This document shows positions 54,613-63,911 of a DNA stretch of 64,000 bases, piece after piece. The translations under genes were made by a program, and so were the position numbers. The first letter of the stretch is position 1. Each line of letters starts with the position of its first letter. The stretch comes from Chlamydiia bacterium (GTDB lineage: Bacteria; Chlamydiota; Chlamydiia; Chlamydiales; GCA-2402025), in the NCBI GenBank assembly GCA_030427725.1, contig JAUICV010000003.1, positions 1 to 64,000 on the forward strand. Direction: 5' to 3'. A model generated the notes under the pieces. The model was not told the origin of the DNA and searched no databases. It saw nothing but the letters and a program-made list of their open reading frames with translations.

Positions 54613-56202
54613 GATCTCACTGAGGCGGATTTTTAAAATCTCTGAAGAGATGATTTTTTCTACAGATGCTTTAAATCGATATGTCCAGTTTGTTGGTAAG
54701 ATAAAACCTGGTTGATTGATTCTCTCCTCTTTGGGATCGCTATGAACCAAAGAGGGGACCAAAGCTAGGTACTCTTGCAAAAGGTTTATATGTAAAAGAG
54801 TTGGCACACGAAGAGCCTCTTTTAAAATTAAAGAGCGTTGCTCTACACTTAAGGGAGTTTTATATTCCCATCCTCGAAACTTAGCAAAAGCTTTAGCTTC
54901 TTTTTCAAGCTCGTTCCACCAGTGTCCAAGTGTTTCAGAGTCATGTGTTGATACACAGGTCATGTTTACCGGAAAATAATCTTCGTATGGGTAAAATTTT
55001 CCAGCAATACCTCTCTCTCTCATCCAGCGTAAAACTCTTGTCCCTGCTAGTCCTAAAGATTTTAAAGAATCAAACACCTTTTTAGGGATAATGCCTAGAT
55101 CTTCTGCGATAGGAAGCATTGAAGAAAATCCAATAATACGAGTTAGGTTAGCGTGCCCAAGTTTTACGACATCTTCTAGCTTTTTTGGATTCCAAAATCC
55201 CTCTGTGGGTTTTTTCCCATAAGGGATATGCCACAGTCTATAAAAACCTGCGACATGATCTAGACGGTACATATGGTAAAAGTTTTCTGCGAATGAAAGT
55301 CTTGTTTTCCACCACTCAAAATTGGTGTTTTCCATCTCTTCCCAAAGATATGAGGGGAATCCCCAAAACTGACCATCTTCATTAAAGACATCCGGTGGAT
55401 GACCAACTAGAAAATCAAGACTAAATAAGTGGCGATCTAAATAAACGTCAGCACTATCTGGAGAAATCAAAATGGGGATATCCCCCTTGATATAAACACC
55501 TTTTAGCTCAGCATACTCTTTAACAGATTTCATTTGCTTGTAGCAAAAAAACTGCATAAGACTGTGGAAGCTAATCTCTTTTTTATGCAGCTTATATAAA
55601 TTCTCTACTAGCTCTTTTGTCGGAGAAGAAAGCTCCTTGGGCCACTCCCTCCAATTTAAAACAGACATAGATTCTTTTAGAGTTTTATAAAGTGCATATT
55701 TTTTAAGCCACGTGTTTTCTCTTAAAAAATTTTGATACTCTGGATCTTGGAGAAACTTCTCTCCAAAAAGGTCGTAATAATCTTTAAAAAAGGTTCGTTT
55801 TAAAGATAAAACATTAACATACTCAACATGATCTGTTTGACAGAGCTTTTGTAGGTGCTCAATTTGCTTAAGTAAATTTGGGCAACTCTCTACGAGGGGG
55901 AGCTTATGTAATGAAATATATATAGGATGAAGCGCTATAGAAGAGAGTGAGTTATAAGGAGAGGGATCTTCTCCAGAATCATTAATAGGTAGAAGCTGAA
56001 TAATATTAAATCCAGTTTCTTTTGCAAAATCGATCATGGGTAAAAGATCTAGATACTCACCGATGCCACAAGAATTTTTTGAGTGCAGAGAAAACAAAGG
56101 AAGAGAGAAACCTCTATGATGTTTTATCCCAATTCGTTCCCAAATTTTTTTTAAAGGGGACTTGTCTATGGCCTCTTTAGCTTTTCTTAAATGATTTGTC
56201 AT
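54607..56202 (-). CDS. malQ: 4-alpha-glucanotransferase
   Basis: MalQ (amylomaltase, GH77) remodels maltodextrins and so belongs with glgA in glycogen metabolism. The 531-residue protein has the family start SLPLFSLHSKNSCGIGEYLDL and the catalytic-domain signatures YRLDHVAGFYRLW (nucleophile Asp), IAEDLGIIP (acid/base Glu) and STHDSETLGHW. It follows scc1 by five bases, as in C. trachomatis where malQ lies at the end of the T3SS operon. Confidence 0.95.
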   Translation of the reverse strand: MTNHLRKAKEAIDKSPLKKIWERIGIKHHRGFSLPLFSLHSKNSCGIGEYLDLLPMIDFAKETGFNIIQLLPINDSGEDPSPYNSLSSIALHPIYISLHKLPLVESCPNLLKQIEHLQKLCQTDHVEYVNVLSLKRTFFKDYYDLFGEKFLQDPEYQNFLRENTWLKKYALYKTLKESMSVLNWREWPKELSSPTKELVENLYKLHKKEISFHSLMQFFCYKQMKSVKEYAELKGVYIKGDIPILISPDSADVYLDRHLFSLDFLVGHPPDVFNEDGQFWGFPSYLWEEMENTNFEWWKTRLSFAENFYHMYRLDHVAGFYRLWHIPYGKKPTEGFWNPKKLEDVVKLGHANLTRIIGFSSMLPIAEDLGIIPKKVFDSLKSLGLAGTRVLRWMRERGIAGKFYPYEDYFPVNMTCVSTHDSETLGHWWNELEKEAKAFAKFRGWEYKTPLSVEQRSLILKEALRVPTLLHINLLQEYLALVPSLVHSDPKEERINQPGFILPTNWTYRFKASVEKIISSEILKIRLSEIL

Positions 56203-56207
56203 AAACC

Positions 56208-56666
56208 CTACGATTTAATTCCAAAAGCTGGAGGTTTGTCTTCAGGGTCATTTTTAAGTAAGTTAGGCCCAGGTTTATTCTCTGAAAGGCTTACTCTCCA
56301 CTCTTCTGCTTTTCTAGCTAGAACAGTCAAGTAGTCAAGTAGGAAATCTTCATTAAGGTGTTTTATTGTTAGGAAGTCATAAAGAGCTAGTGCGTTTTTC
56401 TTTTCGACATAACAAAGTGATCCATACATCGGGATTTCACTGGCATTGGCAGCCATCGCATGTTTCAAAACTTTTTCGCGGAATACACCAGCTGGTACTT
56501 CGCAAATAATGCAACCAAGTAAAAGCCTTTCTTGTTTATCATCAACTTCTAGTTGGATAGAAATATGGTCTGAAATGACAAGCTTACATGCGTTGTGAGA
56601 GTCTGGGTATAGCTTAACACCAGATAGATGTGATAATTTATAAAGGACTTCTAGAAAAGGGGTCAT
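56208..56666 (-). CDS. Type III secretion chaperone Scc1/SycE-like
   Basis: The 152-residue acidic protein has the class I chaperone layout (alpha-beta-beta-beta-alpha-beta-beta-alpha). Together with Scc4 it binds the gatekeeper CopN in Chlamydia. The next gene upstream is copN, six bases away, and malQ follows, the exact conserved order. I infer the role mainly from size, acidity and position; sequence alone is not decisive. Confidence 0.82.
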   Translation of the reverse strand: MTPFLEVLYKLSHLSGVKLYPDSHNACKLVISDHISIQLEVDDKQERLLLGCIICEVPAGVFREKVLKHAMAANASEIPMYGSLCYVEKKNALALYDFLTIKHLNEDFLLDYLTVLARKAEEWRVSLSENKPGPNLLKNDPEDKPPAFGIKS

Positions 56667-56672
56667 ATAATC

Positions 56673-57848
56673 TTATCTATCCTCCTCTTCTTCATCTTCT
56701 TCATCCTCTTCTTCTAACTCATCTTCTAAATCTGTTAAAGCTTCAATTAGACACATGAGGAGATCTTGCCTCTGCCTCTCTGATTGAAAAAGTTTTGGAG
56801 CGACATTACGTAGGCCATCTCTAAACTGAGAAAAAATAATGATCTTTGCGATAATTTCTTCAGATATTCCAAGCCTTGCTGCTAAAGACATCATCTTAGC
56901 TGACGATGGATACCTATCTTGGATCATCTTCATAAAGATTTTTGCTAGGAGTTGGAAATTCAACAGCCTTGGCAACGCCAAATCTTCTCTAGAAAATTCA
57001 CCTTCAATAAGAGGCATTCTCTTTTGAAAGAAACGGTATACACCAAGTATTGCTTGCAAGGTCCTAGCTTCTGTGAAGAGTCTTTGGAGTTCTGCATGGG
57101 GAATAGATGGCCCCTTAGCTTTAAGGTCGCTACCTAAAGAGTGAAGCAAAAAGTCTATGACTTTTTTCATTTGGGGGAAGTCAAATTGAGAACCAAGTTC
57201 ATCAAAAAGCTGATTGGGAGTACGTGGGTTTCCAGTAATATCTCGATAGAGATCTCTAAGAGCTGTCGGAGAGCCAAGTCCTTCCTTTGAAAAAGTTTGA
57301 GCTTCTAGCTGGATGTTTCGTCCAGCTCTAATCTCCCTCCCATAAACTTCATTGAATTGCTCTTTTGCTGAAACAAGCCTAGATTTTAAAGCAGTCCCAG
57401 TTTTTGATGTTTCAATTAAAAAGTCTAACGCCTCATCAGCTAATGAGGGATCTGGGTAGGATGCTCGGATTTTATCAAGTAGCGTAGTGATGTCATCTTT
57501 AGGCTTGATCATCGAGCGCAAAAGTAAAAGAACTCTTGAGTTTAGCTCGGGGTTTTTTGCAGCGAATTTTCTAGCGCTATCTTGAACATCTTTTGGAACA
57601 TCTTCACCAGCTTCTTGCTGCTCTTCAACATGGCTTGTCGCAGCCCTTTTATCTATTTCTTTGAAATTTTTCCCCATAGCTAGGGGGTTAAACTCAGACC
57701 CTTGCTCAGCTAAAGTGGTTAGAGATTCTTCGCTTTCAATTTGCTCTTGAATGACAAGCTTTTCAGCTGCTTGTGCTTCTTTTGCCTGCATGCGGAGCTT
57801 TTCAGCATCTAAAGAAGGGCCTTTGATAGGATCAATGTGCTCTACCAT
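56673..57848 (-). CDS. copN: T3SS gatekeeper CopN/SctW
   Basis: CopN (YopN/TyeA-type, SctW) controls the switch from early to late substrates and is itself secreted. The 391-residue protein has a polar N terminus (secretion and chaperone-binding region), an HrpJ-like helical core from about residue 95 (ARKFAAKNPELNSRVLLLLR) and a TyeA-like C-terminal part, ending in a very acidic tail (about 376-391, mostly Asp and Glu). It lies directly between sctV and the chaperone gene. Confidence 0.9.
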   Translation of the reverse strand: MVEHIDPIKGPSLDAEKLRMQAKEAQAAEKLVIQEQIESEESLTTLAEQGSEFNPLAMGKNFKEIDKRAATSHVEEQQEAGEDVPKDVQDSARKFAAKNPELNSRVLLLLRSMIKPKDDITTLLDKIRASYPDPSLADEALDFLIETSKTGTALKSRLVSAKEQFNEVYGREIRAGRNIQLEAQTFSKEGLGSPTALRDLYRDITGNPRTPNQLFDELGSQFDFPQMKKVIDFLLHSLGSDLKAKGPSIPHAELQRLFTEARTLQAILGVYRFFQKRMPLIEGEFSREDLALPRLLNFQLLAKIFMKMIQDRYPSSAKMMSLAARLGISEEIIAKIIIFSQFRDGLRNVAPKLFQSERQRQDLLMCLIEALTDLEDELEEEDEEDEEEEDR

Positions 57849-57858
57849 AACTTTACTT

Positions 57859-59982
57859 CTAGGTTAGTTGGATGCGGCCCAAAGGTTGCATACGGATTTC
57901 TGGTACAACTTCCTGATAAGAAACAACAGCCATATCTGGAAATTCACTTTCTATAAGCTTTCTAGCAAAACGTCTAACGTCAATTGCAGTTAATAATACA
58001 GGTGGTTGCCCTCCAGGAGGAGTTGGTGCTATAGTGTTCCTCATAGCGTGCAAGATCAATTGAACAGAGTCGGGATCTAAAGCTAGGTAAGAACCAGCTG
58101 ATGTTTGTTTAATAGCTCCTCTGATCATATCCTCAATCTCCTGATCTAAAAGATAGACAGACAATACAGACTGACCAAGGGAATATTTATAACTGATGTA
58201 GCGTTTGAGAGACGATCTGACATATTCTGTTAAGAGTACAGTATCTTTTTCTGTTTGGGACCATTCACTAAGTGACTCTAAAATGGTTCTTAAATCTTTA
58301 ACCGAAACTTGCTCTTGAACGAGTCTTCTAAAGATTTCTGTTAGTTTCTGAAGAGGGACTAATCGTGTGACCTCTTTGATAAGATCTGGATATGACTTCT
58401 CTACAAATTCCAATAAAGCTCTCACTTCTTGAATTCCTAAAAACTCACTCGCGTGAGTTTTATAAAAGTGAGAAAGATGTAAAATCATGACATCTAAAGC
58501 ACCCCAATATTTGATTCCAGATTGATCGAGAACATTTTTATATTTTTCTTCGACCCAAAGGGAAGCTTGTCCGATAGAGCTTTTCGAAGCTGTATAGGGG
58601 AGGTTATATCTTTTTAAAGTTTCTTCTGATTCGTTGGTTAATACGTGACCTGCTATAACTTTTCCACGTATGATGGGGACTTCATTAAGTAAAATAGCGT
58701 AAGCATCATTTTCTAAATTAGGAGAGTCGGTTCTTACATGAACACCTGGGAACCTAACACCTAAATCCTGGTATAAAGCACTACGCATTCTCGGAATCAT
58801 CGTTTCAACAAAAGCTTGACCTGCTTTATCTTTTTTCACAAGTCTTGAAAGGTTAGCTCCAGCTTCCAAAATGACAGGAAGAGTGAGGGCATAATCATCA
58901 CCTTCACCACGGATCATTTCGTGTCCTTCCATATCAGTAGCTGTAGCAGTTCCTCCGGCGCCTCTTTTGAGACCTTTTTTTTGCTGTCTCCATTTATAAA
59001 TCGAGACACTACCAAGTCCTATAGATAAAAATAAAAATAAGATCGTTGGAAACGATTTTACCCATCCCAAAATGAATAAAATTGATGAAGCGATCATCAA
59101 CCCTTTGGGGTGATCTAGGATTTGTGAAGAAATATCTTTTCCTAAGTTTGCATCTTTTTTGTCAGATGAAACCCTAGTAGTAATGATACCTGCTGTTAAG
59201 GAGATTAAAAGTGAGGGGATTTGAGTGACAAGACCGCCTCCAATTGAAAGAAGAGAGTAAACCTTTGCAGCTTGCATAGCCGACATGCCTTTCATAGCGA
59301 CACCGATAATCAGACCGCCTATGATGTTGATAACGGCAATTACTATACCTGCTATAACATCTCCTTTCACAAACTTCATGGCACCATCCATAGCACCATA
59401 GAGCTGACTTTCTTTAGTGAGCGCTAGACGAAGCTCTCTAGCTTTATTTGAATCGATAACTCCAGATCTCATGTCAGCATCGATACTCATCTGTTTTCCA
59501 GGCATCGCATCGAGTGTAAATCTAGCAGCAACTTCGGCAACCCTTTCGGCACCTTTTGTCACAACGATAAACTGCACGATGGTAATGATTAAAAAGATCA
59601 CACCACCAACAACAAAGTTTCCTCCTACAACAAAATTCCCAAATGCAAAGATAATCTCACCGGCATTGGCATGAAGCAAGATTTGCCTTGTTGCAGAGAT
59701 TTCAATACCTAACCTGAAAATTGTTGTGATCAGAAGTATCGAAGGAAAAATAGAGAGGTGGACAGCTTTTTGAATGTAAAGAGCGACCATCAATAGCGCA
59801 AGAGCTATCGTTAAGTTTACCGCTATAAGTGAGTCAATAACCTCAGGAGGAACTGGAATAATAATCATCATAATAATGATGATCACAAACAGAGCCAAAA
59901 TCACATCTGTCGATTCTGATAGGAGTTTTAAGAATCTAGAACCCGAAAGGGTCTTCAAGATTCCACCTGATTGTTTTTTCAT
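57859..59982 (-). CDS. sctV: T3SS export-gate protein SctV (CdsV)
   Basis: SctV is the large export-gate protein that selects substrates. The 707-residue protein has about eight membrane segments in its first 320 residues, with the conserved FHIPEP-family region (AVNLTIALALLMVALYIQ, then FTLDAMPGKQMSIDADMRSG), followed by a large cytosolic domain. Its ATG overlaps the sctU stop (ATGA), so translation is coupled. Confidence 0.96.
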   Translation of the reverse strand: MKKQSGGILKTLSGSRFLKLLSESTDVILALFVIIIIMMIIIPVPPEVIDSLIAVNLTIALALLMVALYIQKAVHLSIFPSILLITTIFRLGIEISATRQILLHANAGEIIFAFGNFVVGGNFVVGGVIFLIITIVQFIVVTKGAERVAEVAARFTLDAMPGKQMSIDADMRSGVIDSNKARELRLALTKESQLYGAMDGAMKFVKGDVIAGIVIAVINIIGGLIIGVAMKGMSAMQAAKVYSLLSIGGGLVTQIPSLLISLTAGIITTRVSSDKKDANLGKDISSQILDHPKGLMIASSILFILGWVKSFPTILFLFLSIGLGSVSIYKWRQQKKGLKRGAGGTATATDMEGHEMIRGEGDDYALTLPVILEAGANLSRLVKKDKAGQAFVETMIPRMRSALYQDLGVRFPGVHVRTDSPNLENDAYAILLNEVPIIRGKVIAGHVLTNESEETLKRYNLPYTASKSSIGQASLWVEEKYKNVLDQSGIKYWGALDVMILHLSHFYKTHASEFLGIQEVRALLEFVEKSYPDLIKEVTRLVPLQKLTEIFRRLVQEQVSVKDLRTILESLSEWSQTEKDTVLLTEYVRSSLKRYISYKYSLGQSVLSVYLLDQEIEDMIRGAIKQTSAGSYLALDPDSVQLILHAMRNTIAPTPPGGQPPVLLTAIDVRRFARKLIESEFPDMAVVSYQEVVPEIRMQPLGRIQLT

Positions 59983-61064
59983 TTAAAAAGCTCCGGATTG
60001 TATTCGCCTTCTAAGTCTTCTGATTCTTCCAATTGTGCAAGCCATTTTAATATTTCTGCAATAGCAGAATAAGTTTCTTCTGGAATATATTGACTAATCG
60101 TTCCAAGTTCAAAAAGTTCATGCGCAAGAGGTACGTTCCTCATAATCGGGACGTTGTATTGTTGAGCTACTTGAACAATTTTATTAGCAATCATATCTTT
60201 TCCCATAGTCAGAATTTTAGGAGCAGGATCAACTTCTGCTTCATATTCTAAAGCTACAGCAATATGGGTTGGGTTTGTCACCACAGCTTTTGCTCGTTTT
60301 ACACTATTTGGACCTTCTTGATAAGCTATTTCTCGAGCAGTTTGCTTTCTCTTGCTTTTGAGTTGAGGATCTCCCTCTGAGTCTTTAAACTCTTGTTTGA
60401 CTTCGAATTTCTCCATCATCATGGTTTTTGCAAAATTTTTCTTTTGAAAAACTAAATCAAAAAGCGCAACAGCTAAGAAAAAAATTCCAACTCTTATAGC
60501 CACCTTTACCAGAAATGAACCAAAAACCATAGCGCTTCCAGTAATAGGGAGTGCAGCTGTTGCTAAAATATCTGTTAAAGATCCTCTGACAACAGAATAA
60601 ATTAAGACAACGGCTCCTGAGATTTTTAATACGGATTTTATTAACTCGACAAAAGTTTTAATTTTGAAAAGATTTTTTAAATTATCAACAGGATTTAATT
60701 TTTTGATATCTGGCTTCATAGCCTGAACGGCAAACATTGGTCCAATGATAATAAAGTTTACTAAAACCCCAACTAAAGCAACTAAAGCCATGATAGGAAG
60801 CGAGGTTGTGAAGATAACATGGATGGCAGCTTTTATGAATTCACCGCCTTTTTGTTCCATAGAAACACCAGTTGGTATCTTACGGAACATCATAATCATA
60901 AAACCAGCTAAATTCTCATAGATCTTTGTCGACGAACCAAGAATTAATGCCAGAGCTACAGAAAATGTAAATGCGGCTGGAAAGTCTTGTGATTTAGCGA
61001 CCTGACCTTTTTTACGCGCATCACGTAATTTTTTCGGAGTGGCCTTTTCGGTTTTTTCTGCCAT
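59979..61064 (-). CDS. sctU: T3SS switch protein SctU (CdsU)
   Basis: SctU (YscU/FlhB family) controls substrate switching by autocleavage. The 361-residue protein starts EKTEKATPKKLRDARKKGQV, has four membrane segments and carries the self-cleaving Asn-Pro-Thr-His motif at residues 264-267 (VVTNPTHIAVALEY). It is the first gene of the operon sctU-sctV-copN-scc1-malQ. Confidence 0.96.
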   Translation of the reverse strand: MAEKTEKATPKKLRDARKKGQVAKSQDFPAAFTFSVALALILGSSTKIYENLAGFMIMMFRKIPTGVSMEQKGGEFIKAAIHVIFTTSLPIMALVALVGVLVNFIIIGPMFAVQAMKPDIKKLNPVDNLKNLFKIKTFVELIKSVLKISGAVVLIYSVVRGSLTDILATAALPITGSAMVFGSFLVKVAIRVGIFFLAVALFDLVFQKKNFAKTMMMEKFEVKQEFKDSEGDPQLKSKRKQTAREIAYQEGPNSVKRAKAVVTNPTHIAVALEYEAEVDPAPKILTMGKDMIANKIVQVAQQYNVPIMRNVPLAHELFELGTISQYIPEETYSAIAEILKWLAQLEESEDLEGEYNPELFK

Positions 61065-61234
61065 GCTTATGATCTTTTAGTGATGGAAGCGAAACAAAGC
61101 TCCGCATAAGATCCAATTTATCGAAGATGTCAAAGCTTAGTCAAGAAGTTTTAAGCTGCAAGCTAGAAAACAAATGCTTTATGTAACAAAAGCAATGGGA
61201 ATTTGCATACGTATGTAATGCTGTCTTTTTTATT

Positions 61235-61726
61235 TTAGACGGAGCTTATAAATAAAAGGGATACTTTTTCGGCTGCATTTAAGGTAGCTTTTTTTCTTTC
61301 TAAAAGAATTTTTAAATCGTTCAATAGGTTTTTTACTTCAGCGATACGAAATCTTGAATACCTAATAGTCTTTCTTAAACAGCTTGATTCATATTTCAAT
61401 ATTTGAAGTTTCATAAAATCTGTATTTTCTAAGATTTTTGCTTTTGTTATTTTGTTGTTCTCTAACGATTCTCTTAGAGTTGTGGTTAGTGATTCTAAAT
61501 CCAACTCATACTCAACAATGTCTAGTTTTAATTCTTCTATAGCGATTCTTAATTGAGAAATGGTAGAGTTGCGCTCATCTGAAAATTCACTTGCGCCTTT
61601 TTTTGAGTTTAAATTAGTTGAGCTCCTAAAAGCGACAGCTGTTGTTGTATTAAATTGCGTTTCATCTTCAACTATCTGGGGAGATACTCCCTCATAACTC
61701 ACTTGGTTTAATGTTAGTGCTGACAT
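61235..61726 (-). CDS. Coiled-coil protein next to the T3SS operon
   Basis: The 163-residue protein has a Ser/Thr-rich N terminus (MSALTLNQVSYEG...), then one long helical region (about 52-150) with heptad-spaced Leu and Ile, and a short hydrophobic end. It lies between ychF and sctU. In the C. trachomatis order I remember these genes are neighbours, so this looks like an insertion. A T3SS substrate or chaperone-like partner is possible; size and composition also fit a secreted translocator-like protein, but I see no specific match. Confidence 0.7.
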   Translation of the reverse strand: MSALTLNQVSYEGVSPQIVEDETQFNTTTAVAFRSSTNLNSKKGASEFSDERNSTISQLRIAIEELKLDIVEYELDLESLTTTLRESLENNKITKAKILENTDFMKLQILKYESSCLRKTIRYSRFRIAEVKNLLNDLKILLERKKATLNAAEKVSLLFISSV

Positions 61727-61872
61727 GGTTCTCTCTCTTTTTTATTTATGATTCGATTGTTCCCAAATTAAAATATTTTTGAGATTAAGAGAAAAATATT
61801 AAGAGATTAATACACCTTTTTAACTTTGGGTTAAGATCAACCTAAGATCTTAACCAAGACGAATTAAAAGTT

Positions 61873-62988
61873 TTATTTATTATGGAAAAACAAGATAACA
61901 TCACCATCTTGAACAATATACTCTTTGCCTTCTGATCTGGCTTTTCCTGCTTCTTTTGCAGCTGCTCTAGAACCGCATTCTACAAAATCAGAATAAGAGA
62001 TCGTTTCGGCTCTAATAAAGCCTTTTTGGATGTCTGTATGGATTTTTCCAGCTGCTTCAGGAGCCTTAGTGCCTGCATGGATTGTCCATGCTCTAGTTTC
62101 TATTTCTCCAGATGTTAAAAATGTGATAAGCCCTAGAGTTTCGAAACAAGTTTTAACAAGACGATTAAGTCCAGTTTCTTCTAATCCTAACTCTTTTAGA
62201 TATTCATCGGACTCTTCTTCACTCAACTGAGCAAGCTCTTCTTCAAGCTTTGCACAGATGGGAACAACTTTGGAGCCTTCTTTTTCTGCATAATCTCGGA
62301 CCATTTGAACGTACTCATTATCCATTGAAGGAAGGTCGTTTTCTGAAACATTTGTTATATAGATAATTTGCTTTAAGGTTAAAAACGGATAGATATGAAT
62401 AGACTCTAGTTCTTCATCTGTAAGATCTAACATTCTTAACGGTTTGCTTTCATTAAGATGTGAGATTGTTTTTTTTAGTGTTTCTATAGCTAAAGGAGAC
62501 TCTTTCTTTCCTTTTGAGTTTTTCTCAAGCTTAACTAAAGAATTTTCAGCCATTTGCAAATCAGCTAAAACAAGTTCTAAATTAATGACTTCAATATCAT
62601 CTAAAGGATTTATTTTTCCTGAGACATGAATAATATTATCATCATCAAAACATCTAACAACTTGAACAATTGCATCTGTTTCTCTAATGTTTGAGAGAAA
62701 TTTGTTTCCAAGACCTTCTCCCTTTGAAGCGCCTTTAACAAGACCTGCGATATCCACAAAAGCTACATTAGCAGGGATGATTTTTTCGCTTTTGGTCAAA
62801 GAAGAAAGTTTTTCAAGCCTTGAATCGGCTAAATCTACGATCCCTGTATTAGGATCGATTGTACAAAAAGGGTAGTTAGAGGCTTCTGCAGATTGTTTTT
62901 TAACGAGGGCATTAAAAAGTGTTGATTTTCCGACATTTGGAAGTCCTACAATCCCGCAGGAGAGTTGGGTAGATTTTTTGATGGACAT
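61873..62988 (-). CDS. ychF: Ribosome-binding ATPase YchF
   Basis: YchF is an Obg-family P-loop protein that prefers ATP. The 371-residue protein has the Walker A GLPNVGKS (15-22), the switch region DIAGLVKGASKGEGLGNKFL and the NVSE replacing the GTP-specific NKxD, and ends with a TGS domain (GFIRAETISYSDF, then GKEYIVQDGDVILF). Complete and typical. Confidence 0.96.
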   Translation of the reverse strand: MSIKKSTQLSCGIVGLPNVGKSTLFNALVKKQSAEASNYPFCTIDPNTGIVDLADSRLEKLSSLTKSEKIIPANVAFVDIAGLVKGASKGEGLGNKFLSNIRETDAIVQVVRCFDDDNIIHVSGKINPLDDIEVINLELVLADLQMAENSLVKLEKNSKGKKESPLAIETLKKTISHLNESKPLRMLDLTDEELESIHIYPFLTLKQIIYITNVSENDLPSMDNEYVQMVRDYAEKEGSKVVPICAKLEEELAQLSEEESDEYLKELGLEETGLNRLVKTCFETLGLITFLTSGEIETRAWTIHAGTKAPEAAGKIHTDIQKGFIRAETISYSDFVECGSRAAAKEAGKARSEGKEYIVQDGDVILFFHNK

Positions 62989-62996
62989 GACAATCC

Positions 62997-63911
62997 TTAT
63001 AATGATGTTTCATCAATATTTAATTTTTCGATTTTACCATTATGAGTGATGTCATCTTTTACTTCATCTCTTGAATCCATCCTTTTGATAAATTCGATGC
63101 GGATATTATCATTTAGGTACTCAGCCATGGAGCCTTGTAAAAAAATTTCTAGGTCAAACGTTTTGCTTTCTTTTTCTTGGTTGAGCGTTGTTAAATGGGC
63201 TAGAGCTTGGGTGTTATGAGAGTTGCAGCTTAAAGAGACTAAGTATTTTCCTGAAGGGATCAAGCAATGGTTGTCGAAATTAAAGGTGATTTTCATGAGA
63301 TTTTCACCAGCTTCTTTAAGCTTGTCAATTTGAAAAGGGGCAAAAAGGCTGTAAGGTCTTCCTAGAAGTTCTGGGATCTTTTCAACGTGCCCTTGTTTGA
63401 GAGTCTCCCGGACTCTTCTAGAAGTAATAGAGGTTTCTCCTAATTGGGACAGCTTTAAATAAATTGCTTCGAATCCCAATGTTTTCGAAATTTTTAAAAC
63501 ATTTTCTTGTGTCCCTTCGTTGTTTTTTCCGAAGGTAGCATCTTCACCAAGTACTAGATAATTAAAATCTATATGTGTTTTTATTAGCTTTAGAAATTGA
63601 TCATAACTTAGGTTTTTGATTTCATCTGTAAACTTGAGTAATAGAGCTATATGAGCTCCATTCTCTTTGAAAAGTTTTAATTTTTCTTCTAAAGAAGAAA
63701 TTTTAGGGACAAAGGTTCCAGGTTTAATATGTTCAATGGGGTGATTGGCAAATGTAATGGCAATAACTGTACCTGATTGTTTATAGGTCAGCTCTTTCAA
63801 ACTTGAAAAAATTTTCTGATGCCCGAGGTGCATACCATCAAACATTCCGATGGTAATAGCGATTGGTTTTCTAAGTGACTTGATTTCCTTGAAAGAGTTT
63901 GCTATCTGCAT
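62997..63911 (-). CDS. ribF: Riboflavin kinase/FAD synthetase
   Basis: RibF makes FMN and FAD from riboflavin. The N-terminal nucleotidyltransferase half has IGMFDGMHLGHQKIF, with the HLGH active-site motif, and the C-terminal kinase half begins near residue 185 (LGRPYSLFAPFQ), but looks short and divergent: I cannot see the usual PTAN motif of the flavokinase domain. Start: ATG at 63911 with AGGA upstream (a TTG at 63914 is one codon earlier). It overlaps the end of truB by 41 bases. Confidence 0.88.
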   Translation of the reverse strand: MQIANSFKEIKSLRKPIAITIGMFDGMHLGHQKIFSSLKELTYKQSGTVIAITFANHPIEHIKPGTFVPKISSLEEKLKLFKENGAHIALLLKFTDEIKNLSYDQFLKLIKTHIDFNYLVLGEDATFGKNNEGTQENVLKISKTLGFEAIYLKLSQLGETSITSRRVRETLKQGHVEKIPELLGRPYSLFAPFQIDKLKEAGENLMKITFNFDNHCLIPSGKYLVSLSCNSHNTQALAHLTTLNQEKESKTFDLEIFLQGSMAEYLNDNIRIEFIKRMDSRDEVKDDITHNGKIEKLNIDETSL

